Source: a virus. Taken from it: DNA of 20,094 nt. The DNA lies in IMG/VR virus record IMGVR_UViG_3300022934_000262, positions 1 through 20,094 of that record; one strand, written 5' to 3'. This document shows positions 1-12,000 of the stretch, piece after piece. A model generated the notes under the pieces. It ran no database searches. It saw nothing but the letters and a program-made list of their open reading frames with translations, and was not told where the DNA came from. How positions within the stretch are numbered: position 1 is the stretch's first letter; each line of letters begins with the position of its first letter. The translations under genes and the position numbers were made by a program.

Positions 1-3000
1 TGGACCTTTGCTACAGACTACACGGCGAGCAGTACCACCGTTCTTCGCATTACCAATAGCAACAAGCGTTTTGCTCACGCTAACACCGTTGGTGTGAACA
101 TTCGTAAAGGTGACAAACTGTACAAGCAGACGGGTACCGGCACTACCAACATCAAATATGTGGGTGAAGTAAGCGCAGTTGAATCCAACGAAATCACGGG
201 AGCCGACACTGAAATCACCATCACCGCTAACAACGCCGTCGCCATTACCAGCGGTGACCGTGTACGAATTGGTGCAAACACGGTGATTGCTGAAGACTTT
301 GATGCCGTTCTCAACCGCAGTTGGTTGTACCCCTACGCACAAGGTGGTCTGCGTAACGGGGACACGGTTTGGATGAACATGACCCTTAACAACCCACACG
401 CAGTTGAGGGACTGTTCGCCAAGAGCCGTGGTGTGTTCAACGAGGGTGCCGTATGGAAAGGCTTCAACGGTGGGCAAGGAACGCTTGCTGACCGACCACG
501 AGATTCAATCCCGCTTGAAAACTTCTTGATTGGGGATTCATGTCTTGAAACGGCTCAAAACTTTGCTCAGCATGTGAATAAGACCGTGGAGATGAACTAC
601 GAGGCCATGGGGTTGGATGCCAGTCAAGCCCCTACCGTAGCCTACATTGACCCATACTTGTCCACTGACGGCAACGCTCGTGTTCTGTTGTTTGATGTGG
701 CTCATGACCGTGAGTTCATCGCCTTCCACGACCTTCACATGCAGGTACAATCCAGTGCCGCAACGCCCACGCTGGGCTACACCCGCAACATCCCTCACTC
801 CACGGGCACCATCAAGTTGGACAAGCACCTTGTGAGTATCAACGGTGGTGCACCGCACTACCTCACGACTCAGTTGGATGTAGCCAACGGTTTCCCATCC
901 GAAAACAAGTTCTTACGCTCAACACAACAGTCCAAGTTTATTGAGAGCGCATACGCTCACAACACGCCCAACATGGGTGGTCTTGCGTACACGCTCACCG
1001 ACCCCGGTACACGAGGTGCTAATCCATTCGTGCGAGGAAAGGGTCATGGTCACTTTGTGCACACTGGGTATTTCCACGAAGAAACATCCAACACGCACAC
1101 CGTTGGCGACAGCACACTTCCACGAGTTGAACCAGCAGTTGCATCGGTGTATTACGCTAACATCTCTCATTCCCTTTCCAAGATTGAGCAAGAGGGTGAT
1201 TCTCTCATTAGGGCGTTGAAGCAGTATCGTGCTGACCAAGACCCCAACCTGTACAGTTTGAAGGATGCAAGCACCCTCTTTGATACACCCGATGGTACTC
1301 GTGTCATCTCCGCATTCCTTTGTTTGAAGGGCAAACGAAACACTTCACTTTCACTTGCAGACCATGAAGAGTCCCGCCTGCAACATCTCAAGCACTGGAC
1401 GCAAATGGATTTCGTGCGCCGTATGACCCTTGATTTGGGCGAGGTTGGTGTCAAAGAAGGTGTAACGGACATTGAGGCGGCGGCACGAGAAATGGTACGC
1501 CTCATCAACCAAGGTGGTGCGCCCAACGGTCGCACACATGCCCGCCGCCCATCACAGCAATACCCCGGTGAAAGCGAGCGTCTTGACCTTACTCGCATCG
1601 GCGTGCGTCAAGATGTGGCTGATGAGAACAAAGACCCTACTTCGGCGCACATCAACGCTGACTTTGCCGCCACCGGCTCCACCTACGACCCAGCACCGTT
1701 TTGGTACGGTGACATCGCCTTTGACACCCACGACCGTGGTTCACACATGGGGTATGTACGGGCGCACTTGGGACGAGTGGTTGAGGACATCAACGGTAAC
1801 GAAGGATTCAGTATCGTCATTCACTCCACCATTCCCGGTGCTTCGGGTCGTAACTTCTGCGTTTGGCTTGACAATAGCAAGGGACAATCTCCCTACCAAC
1901 CACAATTCCTCATCGGTCATGGTGGCCGCTTCCGTAACTTTTGGGCACAGCCCGACGAAATACTGGGTGAAAACATGCACCCTGCGCCCATGCCTCTCAA
2001 CAAGGATGGCCGTCCGTTTGCACCCGTCACTACTTTGCGTGAGTTTGTCACTCAAGAAGAGCCGAATGAGCCGTTCACCAGTAATCATGATACCGCCGCT
2101 CGTCGGGACAAGACAAGCAACCCGAATGGACGCAACCTTTCGGCGCACCTTGGTGGTATTTCTCATAACAGTGTGAATGACGAGTCGTTTGAAACACAAA
2201 GCCCCTCCACTTCGTTGGTCAAGGGCCTTCGTGTTGGTAAGCGGGCTGTTGCGCGTATCAACTTCGGTGGCCTCGTTGAAAGTGGTGTACCCGGTTTTTC
2301 ACCTATTGCCGGTAAGTACGGTCTTGGTCGTAACGGTGATACCACATTCAACAAGCAATACAACGAAACCATTCGGTACGGTGATACTTCTCCTACGACT
2401 AACAATGCTTATTCGGCCCACATCAATCAAAACGACATTGGGGATGACAAAATTGGTGATACCCCATTGTACGGGTTCCGTTTTACCGACCACCGTGGTA
2501 CAGGTTACGGTGTCCGTTTCATTTACCGTGAAATGGATATGGCGTATGCGAATGACCTCACCAAAATTCCATCATCAATTGATGAAGAAGTGTGTGTATT
2601 TTTCAGTGACAAAGATGTAGCACAAGGTGGCTTTACTATTGGAAACCACATGTTGGGTGCGGGAGATACCACTGGTCGCAAAATTCCACAAGCAGGTATG
2701 ACTGAACCCCTATGGCGTGGTAATGAGTGGCGAGGCATGTACGCTCCAAGCATCGGTGTCAATTCGCAAATTAAGTGGGACAGCGGCGATGATACGATTA
2801 CAATTCAACTTGAAGAACCATTTGACACGGCGACCACCTCCATGGAGAATCACAATGACATACTCGGTTATCTTGGATTTCCCAAAGAACGAGGTGTTAT
2901 GCAAATTACTGACCCGTTTTATGATGCGGGATTAACCGTGAAGGGTTCACTGGGTAACTTGATTTCATACGAAAGTCGCACTCAAAACGACGCTACTGGC

Positions 3001-6000
3001 ACCCATGTGTTTTACGGTGTAAAAGGTGCATCGTTCGCAATTTCTCACTACTTGAGTGCATTCGGTGGAGCGGCTACAGCGGCAACCACCGAGGTTCTTC
3101 CTGCATCTTCTAACAACATTATCCGTGGTCTTATTTCCCCCCGAATCAATATGACCACATTAGTGACTGATGAATTGATGGCCGCAGTTACCGCCGCCGC
3201 CATCAATTTGGAAAATCCGAACACCATTGAAGGTGTTTCCTTCAATTGTCGGGACATGTATGCTCCCGATGGTCGCACTTACGGAGAGTGGGGTGTTTCG
3301 GAAGACGCAATCAAGATTCGTGCACATTCACCCGAAAGGAATGCACGGCCATTGTCAAAGATGTTCACTGCGAGTCTGTATCGTGATTTGGGCATAGCCG
3401 CTCCGCATTTGGAATACGGGGAGTACCAAAGCCTCACGAAGACCGCTACTGGGGAGTGGAGCGTCAATAACGGTAGTGTTGCTGTAAACAGCCCGTATTC
3501 GGACAGCGACATTGAAGATAATCACAAGCACTTGCCTTGCGGCTACATTCCCTTGACCGTCTTACAAATTCAAACCAAAGCCCGTGGGTATCACACTAAC
3601 ACACCAACGCCAGTTCTTGTGGATTCCTATAATGACCCTGTACCTACCACTCGTTGGCAAAACAACCTCAAGGGTGTTCGCTTCACGGGTAAAAGCGGTG
3701 ACCACATCACTCCTGCTCTTGATAACAACACTGTGATTTACACCAAATGGACAGGTTCTCTTTTTGAATTGGCTAACTCAGTCGCCGCTCTCATGATTCC
3801 TGCGGGTACTGAAGATTCCACTTTTACTATCAGTGGTACGAACAGGAATAGGCTTGTTTCGTTTGGTGATAAGAAGGTCATTTATCACGGTACGCTCAAA
3901 CAGGCTAACGGGACGCCTCAGCAAAAACCTTCAGCATCTTTCCCACTTAGAGAATTAAAAATCTTTACGGAAGAGGCTAATGAAGCATGGAAGAGTGAGT
4001 ATTCAGCAGGTTCCAGTTTGACGAAAAACGGCTTGTTAGCCACACACAACGACGGTACATGGAGCGGTGTGCGTCTGTATGGTAGCGTTGAAAGTGAGCC
4101 AATCACTTACTTCAAGGGCGGTCATGACAGCAAGGACCACAGCGTACCGTTGTACTTCGGTGGTGGCTTCAGCGGGGTGGTGCTGGATGTCAACGATGGC
4201 TCGCAAAACGATTACTCGTCATTCTATACCCATCCTTACTCCACTGGCCCTACTGGTACCGCAGGCATCCAAAACGCCAATGAAATCAGCACGGCATACG
4301 CACTGGTGGACTGTAACGCCCTGCTTGCGTTCTTCCCCGGTACACCCCTGCTTGACCAGCACCGTGGTAGCATCAACCCACCAGCGTACAACCAAGACAG
4401 CCTGTTGTCGCCCGACATTGATGCTGGAACGCTTGGAACCCTTGACGCCCTCCCCGACCATGTAAAGGACCGCTACAGTGCAGGTATCGTGCGTCAACGA
4501 CCTGTACCGTTGGTCATGCGTATGCCGCACCAAACGGCACGCTACACAGACCATAAGACCAGCACGCCTTACTTTACCACCTACCTCATTTACGGCCCCG
4601 GACAAGCCTTCCCCTTCAACGAAACCAGCACCGGCACGCTGGGGGCGAAGGAGCCTCACCCCGGCTATGTCGTTACGACGGGCAACACTTGGAGCAAGGT
4701 TCCTCTTAGCGCGAATCTCCCCAATGAGATTACCAACAATGACGGTGATTACGGACCACCCGATAGCGATTACCAGTCCCGTCGCCAGCGATTCCACTGG
4801 AACACGACGCTCAACTGGTCGCCAGCACAAGGCATACCGAATGTTGGTGCCGACAGCGGTACGACCTACGGTATGGGCCAGCGTCCCGAACACGGCTTCC
4901 ACTACGGTGACCACTTCGGTAATCGTAACATCACGGTCAACAGTAACAATGAACCGGACTTCGCTAAGGCTCACCCATACCAGCACTGCGCTATCGGCTA
5001 CTACGGTATTGCGATGAGTGCCGACTTGACCTTCCACATGGACGGCGGCTACCACCCCGGTGGTTCGTGGCTTGACAACCAAATGGCCTTCAATCCACCC
5101 ATGGAGAAGGGTGACTTCCAACTGAGCAAGATTAGCGGTAACCTCGTTCATCCCACGGCTTTCCGTGTGTCGGGTGTTATGGCCACCAATGTGTTGGATG
5201 GTTTGCTTACTGAAGGGTCAAGTGATTTTGACCGTGAAATCATCGTGGTGGACGGTACCCGTTGTCAAAACGGTGAGGAACTGGCGACTATCATCGGCCA
5301 AGCCATCAACGAGAATCCCGGTAGGGGTGCTCTCAAAGCCATGGGTGGCACCTTCCTGCCCAGCATGGGTAACGCTCAGCGACAGGACCGCTACGGATGG
5401 GTGGAGTTGGACTTTGACGCATACTACAACACGAGCACCAGTGATTTGAGCACTAACTCAACCAGTCCTGTTTTCGTGGAAGCCAACATCGGTAGCGGTG
5501 ACAAGCAGGATGAATTGGAGCAGTTGCCTGCATCGGGCTGGATTCGCACTGACGGCGGGCGTACTCCAAGTGGCAGTGGTGGGGGTGCTTTTGCTCCATA
5601 TCACTCTCGTGAAGTGTACTTAAGTGGTAGCACATGGACAGTGCGATTTTGGCTTGCGCCGAACAAAATTAGTGGACAAACGGCTCTTGAAGATACTCAA
5701 ACATGGGAGGATTATACCCTCGGTAACACGCTTACCGGACCCGATGTTTTGTCGGCTGACAAGGTGTATGTTTGGAGCAAGTCGGGCGTGCACTACTACA
5801 ACAATGAAAACGCCAGTACCCGTGACCACATGACCCGTGTTCACTTCAGCGGGCTGGTGGATGCTCTTGACCGCACTCGCCCTGTGGGTGCCGTAGGGTG
5901 GGCTGGTGAGCGATACTCGTACCTCAACTCCCTCAAGGTAGGTACAGAAGGTTACGGTGCTGGTTTGGGTGCGTGGCATCCAATGTTGGGCTTCTCGCCT

Positions 6001-9000
6001 TACGGTAAGGCGTCCAGCGTGTTGAGCACCTTCAGCCACCTACCCCACTTCAACCCGCTCAAGTACGGCCCCGAAGCCAGTGGACCAGTAAACGGATTTG
6101 CAAACGATATGAGCATTCTCACTACGCCATACACATGGCAGTATGACGACTACAAACCAACCTCACCTTCCAATTATGTCTATCAAGGGTCCGATACCTC
6201 GTCATTTGGTGTCAAGCCTTTGCACATCACCGACCCTAACGATGTACCTCGCACGCTCCATCACACGCAAGGCTTGTTCAGCAAAGCATTCCTTGTGATT
6301 TCGTATGAAGGTGAATTGTCGCTGGTTGCTAAGCACGACCGTGACGGCATCACGGCTACGGGTGATTGGCTTGCGGTCGTCAACAAGACGGCTGGTGGCA
6401 CTGCCGCCGCTGATGCCATCAAGTTTGCCGGTACCGCCCAGTGGGATGAGCGTATGCACGGCGTTGACCGCTTCGTGGCTCCGGCACACGGTGGGCCGAA
6501 CATTGAAGCCCTCATCATGGACTTAACGCTACCCAGCGATGACATCCCATCTGCCGCCTTCAACTTCCATACAGCCATTGGTAGCGACGACAACAGCGTG
6601 TACAACGCTGAACCTTGCTTTGCGAAGACGGGTGATTTGTTCTTTGACCTTGACAAAAGCCCCGGCAGTTTCTTCTTGGAAGATGCAAGCGCAGTTGAGC
6701 GTAACCTCATCACGGATTACAAGACCAGCACCAGTACGGAGTTGGACCGCTATACATATGACGACTACTGGCTGGGAACCACGAATGGATTCAAGATGAA
6801 TCAACGCTCACCTGCTCGCAACTTCTCGGTGGAGCATGTCGTGTGGAAGCGTATGGACGGCGGTAACCTCTCTTTGCCTGCGGTCAACGCTCGTGGTCTT
6901 GGAGCCGTGCCTTTCGTGACACGGGTTGACAGTGGTACGGCGTACACCACGGGTGAGAAGTTGTACGGTATCAACCGCTTCTCGTTTGAAACCACGAACA
7001 GTGCGATGTTCCCCATCATCCAAGCACAAGAGTTGGCTCACCCGCAAATCGCCGCCAGTCATCCCGATGAGTTGCGAAATGTGCTGGCCATCCCCAACGA
7101 AGAAGTACAGTTTGAGGAAATGCAAGTGGAGGACGATACGGGCCAAGTCCACATTATTGAGGGTGGCTCGCCCTTCGGTACCATTGTTCGCACCTTCAAC
7201 CCCATCTCCGACCGCAGTGCCGAAGGACTTGCGCCTGCTACGGCTGGGAGTGGCGTGGAGCCGAACCTCAAGGTTCGCCTGCCCAACCCCGATAGCATCC
7301 CCGGCAATTTGCTGGTGCGTGCTGGGTTTGACCGCTTGCAAGCCTATCAAAACGAAACGATGGGCACGGGCGGTATGATGCGACCGCTATCCAGCGACAG
7401 CACAAAACATTTGTTCACTGATGAAACGAAAGGCCCCCGTCGTGGTGGTACCTTTAGCGACCACAACTGGGAGCACATCAGCCAGTCCAACTTCCCCGAC
7501 CCCACCTATTCGGGTTGGGAAACGGCTACCGGCAACGCCCCGCTGGAAACCTCATACGAGTTGCACGACCGCACCCTGTTCTTCCACATCACGAAGAACG
7601 GGAACACGCACAGTCACCGCTACCCTACCTACTACACGCACGCTAACGGCATCACCAACAATGAATTGACGGGCGTTTCGTTTAGCGGTGGTACGCTGAC
7701 GGTGGATGCTACTGTTGACCAGTCTTTGTTCACCGAATCCATCCAAGACGGTCGCAGGTTCCTACGCTTGTACGACCCGGCTACCGACCGTGGAGGTGTT
7801 GCTTCGTGTACGGGCATCAGTGGTGCCACCTTCACGGGATGTGTGGGTGATGCTGACTTTGACGAGTTGGTGAAGTCATCCATCACCTCACTCAAGGTCG
7901 TACCGTCTTACTACATCCCTGCTGGTAGCACCCGCTTTTTCGCCGCTCGTCGCTTGCGTGACCACGCTGAAGTGAGCGGTAACAGCCCCGATATGCTCCA
8001 CACCTTGTACGCAACGAACTTCGTTGATGCTACTACGCTTTGTCACACCGTGTACGCTCAACCAAAGATGAGTCCTCTTGCCCTACCACGCATGGGTCAT
8101 CACTTTGTCAATCCCACGATGGCGATGTTACCGGGTCACTTAGCCCATCCAGCATATCAAGGCGTGTACGATAAACACCGAGCAACCCGCTCAGCCACCG
8201 TCAAGGCTCACGAAATTTCACTCATGGAAGAGCAGGGTCTTGGTGACCTCAAGAGCGACATTTCAACGACGCTCAACGACGAGTTGTACGGTTACGACAC
8301 CCAGCACACCTTGAGCAGTTTGACGGCCACGCCAAGCGGTCCCAGTGACATTCACGGTGGTGCTTTCACGCTGATGTTTGAATCCAAGATTCGTAGTGAC
8401 GGCTACGGTGTACTGGCGTCCGAAGGGCAGGCTGGCGTCGTCAACGCCGCTGGTGGGCATTCTATTGTGTTGGAAGCCGCCGCATCTTACACCCTGCGCC
8501 ACCACTTCCCCGACCCATCCGAAGTCGGTGCTTACCAAATCGTCATTCAGCCTAACATCCACAAGTCGCAGTTCATCGGCTTCCATCAAAACGCATTGGC
8601 TGGTTTCCCCGATGGTACGGCTGAGGAACTGACCAGCCAGCAGGTCGCACTTGTCGTGGGTCTGCGTGAAGCCGATAGCGATACGGGTGCCGTTGCTCTT
8701 GTACTGGCTGAGGCTACGATGGCCGATGTGCGTGGTTGTGAGGTCTTCATCAATGAACTCATTATTGACCATGACCCCGACCACGGTAGCCAGTTTACAA
8801 ACATCCCACCGCTCATGTTGTACAACGCATTGGGAGTGCAGGGCACGGAGAGTCCAGCATTTGTCAAGCGGTCACTGCCTTACCAACCACAAATGTTCGC
8901 TCGTGCTACGCCCGGTATGACTACCAACATTCCATGGTGGAGCATCGTGCACAAGGACGGACCCGACCATGCCGATGCTACTGGCTTCCGTCACCTTAAC

Positions 9001-12000
9001 CATCACCGCCTTGACAATTACTACGAGTTCTTGCGAGCCAGTGCTGGTAGCATCGCCTGTCAAATCACACTTGCGGGCTATCCAAGCCTGTACCCCGACC
9101 TGTACCACGAAGTGCTTGAGAACATCAGCCTCAATCCAGTGTGTACCGTAGTGAGTGTGGCCTCAACCACCATCACGGTTGACGATGCTCGTGGCTTCCC
9201 ACAGGTGCCCTACTACGGTAACAAGTTGGAGTACACCGATGCAAACGGTGTACGACGCACGCACACCTACACTGAGCGTAGCGGGTACGATGCTACGAAC
9301 ATGAATGAACCAAAGCAGTTTACCATCGTTGCAAACGCTGATTTCACCGGCAATCTAACTGCTGGAACAAAATTGCGCCTCACCCGTGCCTACGATTTCC
9401 GTCCTGCTGGTGCTATTTTTACGGATTCCAAGACCAGCATGGTGACCCGCATCTTACCGCAGATGCTACAGGGTAGCCGTGACACGAACAGTTTGCATAT
9501 GGCTGATGCTTTCCTGTGTCTGTGGCATCCTAACCTCGGTCGTCCTCATACTTACTATTCGGATTCTGCTTCTCGTACTTGGTTGAACCCAACCAGCGAC
9601 CGTGCAGGTGACAAGAAACCGCTTAACAGCATGCCCGAACACTTTGAAACGGTGCACTACCACGATGCGGCTTACTATGCCAGTCTTGGGCCGTTTGCCT
9701 TCCACCGTAAGACACCTCGCCCACCGTATGAGATTGAAGCCTCCCCCGCCGCTTCGGGTGTGGCCGCTACGGTTACTTCCGTCAATACTGTAACAAAAAT
9801 CATCACTACGACCCCTCGTAATGCAGATTTGTCTGCCGACACCAAAATCATCATTGATGGTATTGCATATACGGTCGCTGGAGATAATTCTGTAACGGGT
9901 GAGATTACTGTCAACGAAGATATTACTGCTGAGGTGCGTATTGGTTCAACTGTTTTCATAGACGGTAACGGGTCAATGGAAACAGCAGACTACTTGGACA
10001 CTGCCTACGGCATTCCTAATGTCATCGCTAATCGCTTTGACCCACAAGGTGGGCAGTGGGATTCGGCTGATGATGCCACCAAGGTCAATCTCAACCATTA
10101 CTGGCCCTGTGGTAGCCGTGGTGGGCCGCTGGTGAGCCGTCTTGACGGGTATGGGTATGTTTCTGCCGCATGGAATTACCCACGAGAATACACCTTTGAC
10201 GGGCCGGTATGGGTTGACGATGACGATAATGGGGCATATCAAGTTCAAAACGGTGTCAACAAGACCTCCTACGACGGCATCAGTAGCCCAACACGCACCC
10301 GACCGTTTGGTTACCGCATCGGCCTACGCCAGCCCTACAACAAGCCCCAGTGGGCTTTGTACGGCATGCGTGCTTTCCGTGAAGCCGCCGTTGCCAGTAA
10401 CAAACTTAGCATCGGCTACCCACATGGCCCATTGGTGCAAGACGAAACAGAAACATGGACCTACGCTGGTGGTGACGGGCTAAGCAACGGCACCTACCCC
10501 AACACGCAAATCGGTATCATGGAGCGGCAGACCAATTTCAGCGGTATGCTGGGCGTGGACAAGGCTGAGTGGCAGGTGCGTTACAGCGACGGTATGCGTG
10601 TCGCACGCCCATTCGGATGCCCTGTTCGTACACTACGCAACAAATCCACTGTTCTGCGTGACTGGTGGGGTGACGCTGAAGGTAAGGACATCGCCAATCT
10701 TGATGAGGCCATCAACTACTACCTCGTTGACTGGTGGGGTAACACCCGTGGTGAGGATGTTCGCCGCCATCCTGTGCGTGGCTTCGGTATTCGTCCAGCG
10801 TGGGACGCAGGTGACGCATATGAGTACGACCGTACCAACAACAAGTCACCTTACCAGCGGCTCATCAACAGCGGCGATGCGGTGGTCAATGTCAAGGGAC
10901 TCGTCAACTTGGTGAGTGAAGAGGTAAGCGTGTCGTCGGGGACCATTCCACGCTTCGGCGGTCGCCTCAACGATACCAACAACAACGATGCCACCGAACT
11001 GGTGGATGTGTACATGCCCACCAACGCACACCGTGTTGGTGACGACGGGCACGGGCGTGGTCTGCGCTACCCCACCGCTTTCAACGAAGATGTGTTGACG
11101 GCCCTTGACGAGCCATACCACGCAACGGGTGTCGTGTTGTCACACCACACCGCTGAGCCAAACATGAACGACGGCTACATCCGTGCCCGCAACGATGTTC
11201 TCCAGCCCGACGAGGTGCCCCGTGGTATCAGCGCACGCCTTAACATCGCTGAAGACGGCCTTCTCAAGCCCGAAGCCGTGGTGAGCGACCGTGTTGAAAC
11301 GGTGAGTGGTGACTCGCCACACAAAGATGCCGTAAGCCGCAGTGCGCCCCGTATCGGTCTTGACACTGAGAACATTGAGGGCGTGGACGACAACCTCATC
11401 GCCATCAATACCGAGGCTCACAGTCTGCACACCGACCGTGGTGTAGGCCAGCGTGTCATCGTGCAGGGTGGGCACGAAGGCGGCTCTCAAACGCTGGGCG
11501 ATTATGACCTCAACGCCATTGACTTCAGCGGCCAGCCGCAAGGTGGTGTCATGCGCCTCTCGCATACTTCCAACTTCAATCCGCTTGGCGGTACTTACCT
11601 TGCTGAAACCCGCAACTTCGTAACACCAATTGACGACAGCGGGTGGGGCGGCATTGACGGTAGCAACAAGACCGCCAATCCCTACGAAACAAGCACCTTT
11701 AATGCCTCCAGCGACCAAACTAACTTCACCGACAAGCGCATCACCTTCATGTTGCGACCTGTGCGATTGCTGGACAAGCAACACATTGAGATGTTCCGAC
11801 CTAACAACAACTTGAACGCCGTGTCACCTCAATTCGGGAGCAATTATTTCTCCGCTACGGCTGGTGGAAAATACGGTGCCTATGCTTACGAGATTACAGG
11901 TGGTCGTGCTTCCAGCGGCAACTACATCCGGTCCACCAACCCCGATGGAAACCCGCCTTACGCTCCGCTGTATGTGATGGACATCTCATCCAGTGACAGT

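Noticed and set aside
1472-2176. 234-codon open frame on the + strand in a second frame
   Set aside because: It is nested in the giant gene, with Thr/Pro/Arg-rich low-complexity translation and no start context. It is a shadow frame.
4219-5151. 310-codon open frame on the - strand
   Set aside because: It lies entirely within the giant + strand gene and its translation is Val/Arg-rich with no domain pattern. It is a by-product of codon bias.
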